A stretch of 56,648 nt of DNA from CAYSNP01 sp964432485 (GCA_964432485.1 CAYSNP010000008.1:1-56648), one strand, 5' to 3'. Shown: positions 7,172 through 16,116, numbered from the stretch's first letter. The notes: a model not told the origin generated them from the letters alone. Program-made: numbers and translations.

Positions 7172-9166
7172 TTATTTGGTGTCTGTTCTGGAACTGTCAG
7201 AAATTATTTTCTTAAACAATTCCACAGTATCATGATATTCCTCGCATTCTCTCTTTAGCCTTGCCACTTCGCCTTCAAGAGCAAGCACCTTAATAGATTC
7301 TAATTCAGTGCTGATTCGCTCACGAGGCAGGGCTTCCTTGCTGGCTTTTTGCTTAGCGGGCTTGGTTACCTCAACAGCAAATCTTTGCTCAGTCAGCTCA
7401 TTAAAAGTGCCTCTCTTAACATAATGAGTATGCAGTAGCTCATGCGATTTATGGCTGTTAGGCACTCCTAAGTAATCCTCATAAAGCGAGATTATATAAG
7501 GATTCTCATGCGATTTGCGGTATATTTTAGCCTCATCTTCTGAGTATATACCTGCAAGCCTTTTTTGTCTTAAATCAGACTCGTCGCTTCTGGGTTGCCC
7601 TCCGCCCATTATGCAGCCGCCGGGGCAGCCCATAATTTCTATAAAGTGATAAGGCGATTTGCCTTCCGCAACCTCTTGCATTAGTTTTTTTGCGCCTTTT
7701 GCGCCGCTGGTAACAGCAACTTTTACGGTAACATTGTCAAAAAGGCTATATTGCTCAAGCGGCTTTTCTATCAAAATATCCGCTGTCCTAATATCGTCAA
7801 AGCCCATTATCGGGGTAACATGCAACTTGTCAAAAGGAAGCTCCCTGCCTGTGACCAGCTCATAAACAGTACGAAGTGCCGCTTCCATAACGCCGCCTGT
7901 AATGCCGAAAATATCTGCCGCTCCCGTAGAAAGCCCAAGCGGATGATCGAATTCCTCATCAGGTAGGCTGTTAAAATCTATACCTGCTTGCCTTATCATT
8001 GCTCCTAATTCACGAGTGGTAATAACAGCATCCACATTGGGGACACCGTTGTTTTGCATTTCGGGCCTCTCAATTTCGAACTTTTTAGCTGTACAAGGCA
8101 TAACGCTGACTACAAATATATCCTTAGGGTCTGCATTAATTTTTTCAGCGTAATAAGACTTCACCAATGCACCCAGCATCGTATGCGGTGACTTACAGGT
8201 AGAGAGGTGGTCAAGCATCTCCGGAAAAGTATGCTCAATATACTTTACCCAACCCGGCGAACAGCTTGTAAGCATAGGGAGGGTAACTTCTTCGCCCGAC
8301 ACCGCTTTCTTTAATCTGGTAAGCAGTTCCGTACCTTCTTCCAATATGGTAAGGTCAGCGGCAAAGTTGGTATCAAACACATCGTCGAATCCCAAAGCCC
8401 GAAGCGCCGCCGCCAGCTTGCCCGTAACCCTTGAGCCGGGAGGATTGCCAAACTCTTCGCCAATGGTTACCCTTACTGCCGGCGCTGATTGTACTACTAC
8501 ACGCTTGCTCTTGTCGGCAAGGGCTTGCCAAACTCTTGCTTTGCCATCAGTTTCCTTCAGCGCGCCAACAGGGCATACTACCGTACATTGCCCGCAGAAA
8601 ATACAGTTGACATTGCCAATCGGCAAATCCATTGCAGGGCTGATTACGGTTTCGAATCCCCTATTTTGCGCATTGATAGCTCCCACTCCTTGTATTTGAT
8701 TGCAAGCGGTAACGCATCTGCGGCACAGCACACATTTGGTCATATCTCTAGTAATAGAAACGGATACATCAATTACATGCTCAGGCCGCTCCCCTTCAAA
8801 ACGAGTTTCCTCAATATTTAAGATTCTGCCCAGCTCTTGCAGCTCACAGCTTTGGTTGCGAGTACAGCTTAAACACTCCTTAGAATGGTCTGATAGCAAC
8901 AGCTCATACAGCACTTTCCGTGCATCCCTTACCCTTTTGGTATTGGTGAAAACTTCCATGCCCTCTGCTACTTCGGTCATACAAGATGCTTGCAGGGTCT
9001 TTGCCCCTTTTACTTCTACTACGCAAATACGGCAAGTGCCAAATTTATGCACCCCTTGTAGGTAGCAAAGATTGGGGATATTTATATTATTGGCTTTAGC
9101 CGCATCCAATATGGTAGTGCCTTCGGCGGCTACGATGGGTTTGCCATTGATTGTTAAATTTATCAT
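7172..9166 (-). CDS. hydA: [FeFe] hydrogenase catalytic subunit HydA (HndD-like)
   Basis: 664 residues. Domains in order: [2Fe-2S] ferredoxin (Cys34, 45, 48, 62), His-ligated cluster (His94, Cys98, 101, 107), two [4Fe-4S] clusters (Cys145-155 and 188-198), then the H-cluster domain with TSCSPGW (300-306), MPCTAKKFE (356-364) and MGCPGGCIMGGGQP (512-525). The iron-hydrogenase small-subunit segment EDYLGVPNSHKSHELLHTHY follows. The final 70 residues or so are a charged, heptad-like extension of unknown role. It evolves or oxidises H2 in the cytoplasm, in a trimer with the HydB and HydC proteins encoded upstream. Its AGGAGG ribosome binding site is built into the hydB stop region. Ser replaces the second Cys of the TSCCP loop, as in many multimeric enzymes. 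Confidence 0.95.
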   Translation of the reverse strand: MINLTINGKPIVAAEGTTILDAAKANNINIPNLCYLQGVHKFGTCRICVVEVKGAKTLQASCMTEVAEGMEVFTNTKRVRDARKVLYELLLSDHSKECLSCTRNQSCELQELGRILNIEETRFEGERPEHVIDVSVSITRDMTKCVLCRRCVTACNQIQGVGAINAQNRGFETVISPAMDLPIGNVNCIFCGQCTVVCPVGALKETDGKARVWQALADKSKRVVVQSAPAVRVTIGEEFGNPPGSRVTGKLAAALRALGFDDVFDTNFAADLTILEEGTELLTRLKKAVSGEEVTLPMLTSCSPGWVKYIEHTFPEMLDHLSTCKSPHTMLGALVKSYYAEKINADPKDIFVVSVMPCTAKKFEIERPEMQNNGVPNVDAVITTRELGAMIRQAGIDFNSLPDEEFDHPLGLSTGAADIFGITGGVMEAALRTVYELVTGRELPFDKLHVTPIMGFDDIRTADILIEKPLEQYSLFDNVTVKVAVTSGAKGAKKLMQEVAEGKSPYHFIEIMGCPGGCIMGGGQPRSDESDLRQKRLAGIYSEDEAKIYRKSHENPYIISLYEDYLGVPNSHKSHELLHTHYVKRGTFNELTEQRFAVEVTKPAKQKASKEALPRERISTELESIKVLALEGEVARLKRECEEYHDTVELFKKIISDSSRTDTK

Positions 9167-9169
9167 TTC

Positions 9170-12100
9170 CTACCTCCTGTCACAATGCAGACAGCGCATT
9201 GCTTCCGCCATTGCGTTTAATTTATGATAACCTATTACTACCTCGTCAAAGTTGTCCTTGCGCTCTTCCGGACTTAACAACTCCTGCGGGAAGCGCTTTA
9301 AGGAGACTACCTCGTCTTCGTCAAAGGTATCGGGTATAGATATAGCCGCTCCTTTATTTAACTTGCCCTTACCGCCAAGATACTTGTCAATGGACACAGC
9401 GGCGGCTTTTCCGTCAGCTATTGCTCTAATAACCGTATCAGGGCCTCTTGCCACATCGCCTCCGGCAAACACGCCTTCCATTGTAGTGGCAAGCGTTTGG
9501 TCTTCTACTACAAAAGTACCCCAAGAGGTAAGCGCAATTTCGTCTTTGCTGATAAAGGGCAGGTCGGAATATTGGCTTATAGCAATAATGACATTGTCCA
9601 CATCTAAGAAGAAGTTGGAGCCGGGCACTTCTATGCTCCTTCTGCGCCCGCTCTTATCAAAGTCGCCAAGTTGCATTTTAACGCATTCTATCTTAGAAAG
9701 TTTGCCAGCAGAGCCGTCTACAAATCTAACAGGCGCAACCAATTCCATAATCTCTATGCCTTCTTCCAATGCTTCGTCAATTTCGGTAATATAGGCAGGC
9801 ATAGCATCTATTGTGCGCCTATACAGGATAATAACTTTTTCCGCCCCTAGTCTTACTGCGGTTCGGGCAGAGTCAATAGCTGTATTTCCGCCGCCTATAA
9901 CCGCAACGGTTTTGCCTAAGGCAACCGGCTTTTCAAAGTTGGTATCTTTAAGGAAGTTAATACCGTGATATACGCCTTGCAAATCCTCACCGGGAATATT
10001 GACCTTAATAGGGTATTGTGTGCCTGTGGCAATATAAATAGAGTCATAGCTCATCCGCAAGGTCTTAAAGTCAATATCTTTGCCCACCTCTTTATTAAGC
10101 AGGATATTGACGCCCGCATCTTTGATTAACTCAATTTCGTGCTCCAGTACCTTTTTAGGTAAGCGGTATTCGGGTATGCCAAAAGCCAGTACGCCGCCCG
10201 CTATACTGTGAGACTCGTAAACGTCTACACTATAGCCTATCCGCGCAAGATAATATGCGCAAGTAAGCCCGGAAGCTCCTGCACCTATAATGGCTACGCT
10301 TTTACCATTCTTAGGAAATACTATATCGCTTTTGCTGGTCTTTTCGTTCTTAAAAGCATAGTCGGCAACAAACCGTTTAAGGTCACAAATTGCAACTGCC
10401 TCATCTACGGTAGACCGCCTGCACTTTAGCTCGCAAGGGCGGGTACAAATCCTACCGCAAATTGCAGGGAAAGGATTCTCTTGCCTAATTAAATTGTAAG
10501 CATCTACAAATCTGCCTGCCGCAATTAAAGAAAGGTAACCGGGCACATTGATATTGGCGGGACAAGCATTTTCACAAGGAGAAATAAACAAGTCGCCGCA
10601 AACTCCCGCCCGACAGTAGCCTTGCTTTATATGCTCCTCATACTCTTTTCTAAAGTTGGAAAGCGTAGAAAGCACAGGATTAGGAGCAGTTTGCCCCAAT
10701 CCGCACATTGCAGTATCTTTAATAGTAATACTAAGCTCCTCCAGCAGCTCTAAATCCCCCTCTTGTCCGCAACCTGAAGTGATACGCTCTAAAATCTCTA
10801 ACATCCGCTTAGTGCCAATACGACAAGGCAAGCACTTGCCGCAAGACTCATCTTTAATAAAATCCATAAAGAATCTTGCGGTATCCACCATACAGGTATC
10901 TTCTGTCATAGCAATAAAGCCGCCCGAGCCCATAATTGCGCCAAGTTTTGCAAGTGATTCGTAATCGGCAGGGGTATTAAGATTCTCTTGTGTGATACAC
11001 CCGCCGGAAGGGCCGCCGATTTGCACAGCCTTAAACTTCTTCTTATTGCGCATTCCGCCGCCAATCTTAAAGAGAATATCCCCAATGGTAGTGCCGATAG
11101 GTACTTCGATAATACCGGTATTGACCACATCGCCTGCCAGCGCAAACACTTTTGTACCCTTGCTTGTTTCAGTACCGTATTGCGCATGCCATGCGCTGCC
11201 TTTTAACATAATTGCCGGCACATTAGCCAGCGTTTCTACATTATCTATAATGGTAGGTTTGCCAAAAAGCCCTTTTTGGAAAGGGAAAGGAGGCTTTTGT
11301 TGTGGTTCGCCTCGCTTGCCTTCAATAGATTGCATAAGCGCTGTTTCTTCACCGCAAACAAATGCGCCCGCACCTATACGAAGCTCCAAATCAAAGCTAA
11401 ACTCGCTGCCAAAGATACCTTCTCCTAGCAAACCATACTTATATGCGTTGCTGATTGCATTGCCCAGCCGCTCCACCGCAATAGGATACTCGGCTCTTAT
11501 ATATACATAGCCTTTTTTTGCGCCTATGGCATAACCTGCAATAAGCATACCTTCTATTACGGTATGAGGGTCGCCTTCTAAAATACTTCTGTCCATAAAT
11601 GCGCCGGGGTCGCCCTCGTCAGCATTACATACCAAATATTTGTCTTTGCCTTTTGCATTATATCCCGATTGAAACTTAATCCCTGTGGGGAAGCCTGCGC
11701 CGCCTCTGCCTTTTAAGCCTGACTTTTTAACCTCGTCAATAACATCTTGGCTGCTTTTAGAGGTTAAGCAATCCAACGCCGCTTTATAGCCGTCTCGGGA
11801 TATATAAGCGTCAATGCTGGCATGCTCAATTATGCCGCAATTCCTTAGCGCAATCTTTACTTGCTCTTTAAAGAAGCTAATATCATCCACGCAAGGGATA
11901 TGCTTGTTAAGTGTTTCGTCATAGTAAGTATAGTCTATTGCGGGATTGCCGCCGACAATATGCTTGGCTACAATCTCTTTTGCCGCTTCTGCGTCAAGTT
12001 TGGTATAAAATATGCGCTCAGGACTGACAATGGCAACCGGTCCTACTGCGCACAGTCCCATACATCCTGTTTCGATAACCTGTACTTGCTCTCCCAAGTT

Positions 12101-12271
12101 GCAAGCGGCAAGCTCCTCTTTGAATGCTTGCAGCACCTCTGCGCAATTGCTGGATACGCATCCTGCGCCGCCGCATACCGCTATTTGCATTTTATAACGC
12201 TTAGCATTATCGTTATATGTCTTTTTAACTTTTTGAAGATCGGAAAGGTTGTTTATCTTAATTTCATTCAT
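9170..12271 (-). CDS. hydB: HydB-type NuoF subunit fused to a GltD/NfnB-like flavoprotein
   Basis: 1033 residues, against about 600 for ordinary HydB. Residues 25-110: thioredoxin-like [2Fe-2S] domain (Cys33, 38, 70, 74). About 125-470: NuoF FMN/NADH core with GRGGAGFPTG and CNADEGDPGAF. Then the [4Fe-4S] site (Cys477, 480, 483, 523). From about 560 to the end it is a glutamate-synthase-small-chain-like module: Cys-rich segment 566-617, FAD motif AIIGAGASGLT near 660, and a second dinucleotide motif VAVIGGGNTAID near 790. The NuoF part passes electrons between NAD(H) and the hydrogenase; the second flavin site could give NADP(H) coupling or a second bifurcation site, which is inference. It is in one operon with hydC and hydA. 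The frame is continuous with no internal start. Confidence 0.92.
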   Translation of the reverse strand: MNEIKINNLSDLQKVKKTYNDNAKRYKMQIAVCGGAGCVSSNCAEVLQAFKEELAACNLGEQVQVIETGCMGLCAVGPVAIVSPERIFYTKLDAEAAKEIVAKHIVGGNPAIDYTYYDETLNKHIPCVDDISFFKEQVKIALRNCGIIEHASIDAYISRDGYKAALDCLTSKSSQDVIDEVKKSGLKGRGGAGFPTGIKFQSGYNAKGKDKYLVCNADEGDPGAFMDRSILEGDPHTVIEGMLIAGYAIGAKKGYVYIRAEYPIAVERLGNAISNAYKYGLLGEGIFGSEFSFDLELRIGAGAFVCGEETALMQSIEGKRGEPQQKPPFPFQKGLFGKPTIIDNVETLANVPAIMLKGSAWHAQYGTETSKGTKVFALAGDVVNTGIIEVPIGTTIGDILFKIGGGMRNKKKFKAVQIGGPSGGCITQENLNTPADYESLAKLGAIMGSGGFIAMTEDTCMVDTARFFMDFIKDESCGKCLPCRIGTKRMLEILERITSGCGQEGDLELLEELSITIKDTAMCGLGQTAPNPVLSTLSNFRKEYEEHIKQGYCRAGVCGDLFISPCENACPANINVPGYLSLIAAGRFVDAYNLIRQENPFPAICGRICTRPCELKCRRSTVDEAVAICDLKRFVADYAFKNEKTSKSDIVFPKNGKSVAIIGAGASGLTCAYYLARIGYSVDVYESHSIAGGVLAFGIPEYRLPKKVLEHEIELIKDAGVNILLNKEVGKDIDFKTLRMSYDSIYIATGTQYPIKVNIPGEDLQGVYHGINFLKDTNFEKPVALGKTVAVIGGGNTAIDSARTAVRLGAEKVIILYRRTIDAMPAYITEIDEALEEGIEIMELVAPVRFVDGSAGKLSKIECVKMQLGDFDKSGRRRSIEVPGSNFFLDVDNVIIAISQYSDLPFISKDEIALTSWGTFVVEDQTLATTMEGVFAGGDVARGPDTVIRAIADGKAAAVSIDKYLGGKGKLNKGAAISIPDTFDEDEVVSLKRFPQELLSPEERKDNFDEVVIGYHKLNAMAEAMRCLHCDRR

Positions 12272-12286
12272 AACGATGCCTCCCTA

Positions 12287-12784
12287 TTAATATTTTGAGA
12301 GTATGGACTCTAGCTTATTTTCTGTAACTTGCTTGTATACTACATCATCTATCATAATAGCAGGCGCAAGCCCGCAAGCTCCGATACAGCGTGCAATTTC
12401 GAAAGTGAACTTGCCATCCTGAGTAGTGCCGCCTATCTCTATGTCCAGCAGCTCTTTTAGCCTTTCTACCAAATTCTTTCCCCCTCTAACATAGCAAGCA
12501 GTTCCCATACAAACTCTAATTGTATGCAAACCGCGCGGTACAGTTGAAAAGAAAGAATAAAATGAAATTACGCTTGATACCTCACTTAAAGGCAAATCCA
12601 TTTTCTCCGCAATAAACTCTTGCACTTCTAACGGGAGATGCCCATAGATATTTTGTGCCGAGTGCAGGACTTGGATTAAGCTGCCTTCTTTGCCTTTGTA
12701 CAAATCAATGATATTGGAAATTTCGTCAAATTCTTTGTAATTTTCACAACAACAGCAAGTACAATCTGCCAATTTATCACTCAT
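12287..12784 (-). CDS. hydC: NuoE-like [2Fe-2S] subunit HydC
   Basis: 165 residues of the NuoE/HydC thioredoxin-like ferredoxin family. An N-terminal helical bundle (LIQVLHSAQNIYGHLP, YSFFSTVPRG) precedes the cluster ligands in VCMGTACYVRGG and CIGACGLAP. It is the first gene of the hydrogenase operon, 15 bases ahead of hydB, and would carry electrons between the NuoF-type flavin site and the HydA clusters. It opens with an unusual cysteine-rich stretch, CTCCCC at residues 8-13, that is not part of the family core and might bind an extra metal or cluster. The ATG has a strong AAGGAGG site. Confidence 0.93.
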   Translation of the reverse strand: MSDKLADCTCCCCENYKEFDEISNIIDLYKGKEGSLIQVLHSAQNIYGHLPLEVQEFIAEKMDLPLSEVSSVISFYSFFSTVPRGLHTIRVCMGTACYVRGGKNLVERLKELLDIEIGGTTQDGKFTFEIARCIGACGLAPAIMIDDVVYKQVTENKLESILSKY

Positions 12785-12819
12785 CGCCAGCCTCCTTGAT
12801 ATTTTTTTATCTATAAGCT

Positions 12820-12848
12820 ATTATCTAATAAAAAACCAACTTTGTCAA
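12820..12848 (-). promoter_or_regulatory. Strong promoter of the hydCBA operon
   Basis: Minus strand TTGACA (12843-12848), 17-base spacer, GATAAT (12820-12825), about 35 bases before the hydC start. I see no Rex-like TTGTTAA-N4-TTAACAA palindrome around it. Confidence 0.85.
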
Positions 12849-12971
12849 TGCTTAATTGTAAAAAATAATACCAAAATTTTTGTTTATATTTATAAAATCG
12901 GATAAAAGGCATTAAATATTTATATTTTTTAGCTAAAGTGAATGGCTGTTTGCAATGACTTTACCTCTAAA

Positions 12972-13193
12972 TCGTCTTTGCGAGGCACAATAGTGCCGAA
13001 GCAATCCAGGGCTTACGGTAGCAAGGCTTGAAAATGAGATTTTGCTGGCAAGTTGCAAAATGATATTTGCTCTGCAAATGATATTATGAGCGGGGCTCAT
13101 AATGAGATTTTTTGCCTTTGGCAAAAAGTTTTGGTGGGACAGGGAGCAAGGCTTACGTGGGACTGGATTGCTTCACGATGTTCGCAATAACGA
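12972..13193. repeat. Hairpin-array element with inverted ends, copy 1
   Basis: The unit begins TCGTCTTTGCGAGG...GAAGCAATCCAG and ends CTGGATTGCTTC...TTCGCAATAACGA, so its termini are inverted repeats of about 30 bases, like a MITE. Inside are consecutive hairpins TTTTGC/GCAAAA, ATTTGC/GCAAAT, ATTATGAGC/GCTCATAAT and TTTTTTGCC/GGCAAAAAG, joined by ATGA-containing linkers. Together with copy 2 it fills most of the gene-free stretch 12785-13451; the remainder is the AT-rich hyd leader. Confidence 0.8.
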
Positions 13194-13201
13194 ATTACAA
13201 A

Positions 13202-13420
13202 GTCTTTGCGAGGCACAATAGTGCCGAAGCAATCCAGGGCTTACGGTAGCACAGCTTGAAAATGATATTTTGCTGGCAAGTTGCAAAATGATATTTGCGC
13301 GCAAATGATATTATGAGCGAGCTCATAATGAGATTTTTTGCCTATGGCAAAAAGTTTTGGTGGAACAGGGAGCAAGGCTTATGTGGGTCTGGATTGCTTC
13401 ACTACCGTTCGCAAAGACTT
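13202..13420. repeat. Hairpin-array element with inverted ends, copy 2
   Basis: Direct repeat of copy 1 at a period of 228 bases, more than 90 percent identical by eye. The hairpin arms are conserved, but three loops differ: TCT to GC, GGG to GA and TTT to TAT. The right end reads TTCGCAAAGACT. It lies directly downstream of the secreted-protein gene that ends at 13452. Confidence 0.8.
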
Positions 13421-13451
13421 ATAGGGTCTGGGTTGTTTTGCTGATTGCCGG

Positions 13452-14435
13452 CTATTTTGCCCAACTAATATCTACTTTGCCTTTTATTTTGCAATTCTTA
13501 GGGTTAAAAGTGTAATAAAAACAATTGCTGCTCTTTGTAGTGCCTTGAGGCTTTACACCCATAGGGAGCTTTAGAGTACCTGTCCAAGATTCCTCTCTGC
13601 AGCACTTTTTAATAAGACCGTTTTCCCAAACTTCCAGATAAACCTTAAAGACCTTAAATTGCAAATCATCAGAGTTGGCAACATTCCGCAAAAAGGAGCG
13701 GGCATACTGGGTTGCCTTATCTCTGGAAGCGGCATCTTTTAAGTTTATTTCGTAAGATAGCTTGTATAGCCCGTCCTTATAGCTTATTTTTACGCTGGCA
13801 GGGTCAATAGTGCTGCTGTCCATAACTATATTGCTAAACTCAAAGATATCTTTCTTTACGCATTGCTTACGGGCATAATCCCCTTTTTTTGCAACTTCTA
13901 CCTTGCCTGCGCCATAGTTAGCGACAGAATAAGGAAAATTGTTAAAAACTCTGGTTTTAGCCTTAAATCCTCGCACTTTTTGCACATAAAAGGTGCTGCC
14001 GTCAGGGCTATAATGGCGTTCTGCCTGGTCAATCACACCTTTAACCGCTTGGGAGAGTTTATCGCCCGCATTAGAAGTTAAGCGTGTAACGCAAGCGCCG
14101 CTTTGCAAATACAATGCTCCATTATCTTTAATAAAAATAATACCGTAATCCAGCTCCCCTTTCATATCCATAAAAGAAGAACTTGCTCCGCCGCTGCCAT
14201 GCGAATAAAAAGAATATGACGGAGCGGCAATTAAGTTGCTATCAATTACTTGTAAAATGTGCTCCGCCGCCGCAATGTCGCACTTGCCTGCAATTTGAGA
14301 ATTGATAGGAGTAGGAGTAAAGCCGCCTTTGTTATAAAAGTTAGCTTGAGCTTGCACCTGATAGTTAAAATGCAACAGCATTGAAAAGAGCAAAGCTATT
14401 GCTATAATTAATAAAATGATGGAATTTTTTTTCAT
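13452..14435 (-). CDS. Secreted protein of unknown function
   Basis: I do not recognise this 327-residue protein. It has a clean N-terminal signal peptide or anchor: MKKNS, about 18 hydrophobic residues, then NYQVQAQA as a likely cleavage region. The mature part has six or more cysteines (GKCD, GACVT, KQCVKK, KKCCREES, SNCFYY, KNCKIKG), which could form disulphides outside the cell, and a beta-rich look in its second half. The start is well supported by GGCGAGGTAATA before the ATG. It lies alone between the HD gene and the repeat block, in the same direction as both neighbours' minus-strand genes. No conserved catalytic motif is apparent. Confidence 0.7.
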   Translation of the reverse strand: MKKNSIILLIIAIALLFSMLLHFNYQVQAQANFYNKGGFTPTPINSQIAGKCDIAAAEHILQVIDSNLIAAPSYSFYSHGSGGASSSFMDMKGELDYGIIFIKDNGALYLQSGACVTRLTSNAGDKLSQAVKGVIDQAERHYSPDGSTFYVQKVRGFKAKTRVFNNFPYSVANYGAGKVEVAKKGDYARKQCVKKDIFEFSNIVMDSSTIDPASVKISYKDGLYKLSYEINLKDAASRDKATQYARSFLRNVANSDDLQFKVFKVYLEVWENGLIKKCCREESWTGTLKLPMGVKPQGTTKSSNCFYYTFNPKNCKIKGKVDISWAK

Positions 14436-14535
14436 TATTACCTCGCCGAAATAAAATACAATTTATCTTTATTATGGCAAAGAGCAATAATTTTATGTAA
14501 TAAGGTAATTGTCTTAAAAATCTTATACTGATTGA

Positions 14536-15111
14536 TTATCCGTTGACTTTGGCAAAGAGATCCTTATAAAGCAGCAAGAATTCCTGCTCCACCTCTTTAA
14601 AGTACCTTTCGCTAAAGTTGGGTTGAGCTTTTAGCCGCGCTTTTTTTTCGCTTATACTTTCATCCATAAGCTGCAAAAACTCATGGTAAAGCATAGCGTC
14701 ATCTATTTCGTATACTTTTTCTTCTTCCGCCTCAGTTAGCCTTGTCACACCTAAAATATGCCAAATAGAGGCTTGCAGCCGCTCCTCCACTTCTAAGTAA
14801 TATAGCAAGTGCTTCTTAAAAGGGCGGGTTACATCCCCTATATATGCTTCTGAGGCATCGTGCAGCAAGCAGGCAAGCTGAATCCTTTCGCTATAACCGC
14901 GTGCTAGTGCTTCATAGGTGCAATTGATACAATGCTGCGCTACGCTGTAAAATTGCTCGCTATGCCCTCCCGCTCTGCTCAACAGCGAAAGAGCATGCGC
15001 TATATCTTCTATAACTATATCTTCTTCTGTCGGCACAATAGGATTAAATTTCCGTTTGGTGTATGTTATTATATAATCTCTGGACTCTTCCGCATTGTTA
15101 TTGTTTGGCAA
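14536..15111 (-). CDS. HD-domain phosphohydrolase (YfbR-like)
   Basis: 191 residues with an HD-superfamily metal site: GHSEQFYSVAQH (first His ligands, about 50-61), LLHDASEAYIGD (about 87-98) and a later EIDDAML. The block IEDIAHALSLLSRAGGH resembles YfbR-type 5'-nucleotidases and related phosphohydrolases, so a nucleotide or deoxynucleotide phosphate is a plausible substrate. The start is TTG: AGGAGG lies about 10 bases upstream, and no ATG occurs before conserved sequence. It has its own promoter and diverges from the aldolase gene. The fold is secure, the substrate is not. Confidence 0.85.
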   Translation of the reverse strand: MPNNNNAEESRDYIITYTKRKFNPIVPTEEDIVIEDIAHALSLLSRAGGHSEQFYSVAQHCINCTYEALARGYSERIQLACLLHDASEAYIGDVTRPFKKHLLYYLEVEERLQASIWHILGVTRLTEAEEEKVYEIDDAMLYHEFLQLMDESISEKKARLKAQPNFSERYFKEVEQEFLLLYKDLFAKVNG

Positions 15112-15141
15112 GTCTTACTTCCTCCTAGCTGAACTTTTATT

Positions 15142-15170
15142 ATTATATCAAATAATTGCGCTTTATTCAA
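15142..15170 (-). promoter_or_regulatory. Promoter of the HD phosphohydrolase gene
   Basis: Minus strand TTGAAT (15165-15170), 17-base spacer, TATAAT (15142-15147). Confidence 0.75.
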
Positions 15171-15222
15171 CAATATGCACCGGGCGCAGACGGTAGACAA
15201 ATAATTACACTAAATCTAATAC

Positions 15223-15250
15223 TTGAAAATTATCAGCTATAGTGTATAAT
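15223..15250 (+). promoter_or_regulatory. Promoter of the aldolase/reductase/lipoprotein operon
   Basis: TTGAAA (15223-15228), 16-base spacer, TATAAT (15245-15250); the ATG follows 24 bases later with AGAGGG as ribosome binding site. Confidence 0.7.
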
Positions 15251-15274
15251 ATAATTAACCATAGAGGGTAAAAT

Positions 15275-16105
15275 ATGCCGCTTGTAAATACAGTTACATT
15301 GTTAAAGCGTGCCGCTGCTCAAGGTAAGGGAGTAGGTGCGTTTAATATAGAAAATCCGAATATGGCGCTTGCTGTTGTAGAATGCGCAAAAGAGCTAGGT
15401 ACCTTTGCTATCCTTCAAACCACTTATACCACTGTCAGGCATATAGGTGCAAAGGTGCTGCGTGCAATGATTGCAGAGATTGTTTCCGCTGTAGGCAAGG
15501 TAGATATTGCTTTGCATTTAGACCATGGGGATAGCCTGCAAATCTGTAAGGAATGCACAAATGCAGGCTATAGCTCCATAATGCTGGACGGCTCAAGACT
15601 GCCTCTTGCTGACAATATTGCGCTAACAAGAGAAGCTGCCTATTATGCGCATATAAAAGGGCTTTCCGCTGAAGGCGAAATAGGCAAAGTCGGAGGGGTG
15701 GAAGACGGGCTTGCAGGCGAAATAGGCTATACGGATATAGCAGAATGCAAAAAGTTTGTCCTTCAAACTAAAGTGGACTTTGTAGCCATTGGAGTGGGAA
15801 CTGCCCACGGGGAGTATAAAGGCAAGCCTAATATAGATTTTGAGCGGATTGCAGCTATTAAAAATGCTGTCAATATTCCGCTGGTGCTACATGGCGCATC
15901 AGGGCTGGACAAGCTTACTTTACAAAGGTGTATTAAGGCAGGTATTACCAAAGTTAACTTTGCCACCGAACTAAGGCAAGCCTATACCAAAGGTGTGAGA
16001 GAGGCACTAAATGATACTGCGCTTTATGACCCAAAGATATACCAGACAATTGGCAGACAAGAAGTTAAAAACATAGTGCGAGAAAAATTAAAAATATTGT
16101 CCTAA
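15275..16105 (+). CDS. Class II (zinc) ketose-bisphosphate aldolase
   Basis: 276 residues of the class II FBA/tagatose-bisphosphate aldolase family. GVGAFNIENPNMALAVV opens the barrel; LHLDHGDS near 79 supplies the catalytic Asp and a zinc His; AEGEIGKVGG near 130 and GTAHGEYKG near 175 give further ligands; VLHGASGL near 205 and KVNFATELR near 230 bind phosphate. It would cleave fructose-1,6-bisphosphate (or tagatose-1,6-bisphosphate) to DHAP and glyceraldehyde-3-phosphate; sequence alone does not separate the two. It leads a three-gene run with the flavoprotein and lipoprotein genes, with 11 bases to the next start. Confidence 0.92.
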   Translation: MPLVNTVTLLKRAAAQGKGVGAFNIENPNMALAVVECAKELGTFAILQTTYTTVRHIGAKVLRAMIAEIVSAVGKVDIALHLDHGDSLQICKECTNAGYSSIMLDGSRLPLADNIALTREAAYYAHIKGLSAEGEIGKVGGVEDGLAGEIGYTDIAECKKFVLQTKVDFVAIGVGTAHGEYKGKPNIDFERIAAIKNAVNIPLVLHGASGLDKLTLQRCIKAGITKVNFATELRQAYTKGVREALNDTALYDPKIYQTIGRQEVKNIVREKLKILS

Positions 16106-16116
16106 TGGAGGCAGTA

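Noticed and set aside
8249..8272. Loss of function in HydA because TSCCP reads TSCSP
   Set aside because: The second position of this loop varies in multimeric hydrogenases, and all other H-cluster motifs are intact.
9252..12298. Several plus-strand open frames of 70-180 codons opposite hydB
   Set aside because: They lie opposite the long, fully conserved hydB frame and have no family features.
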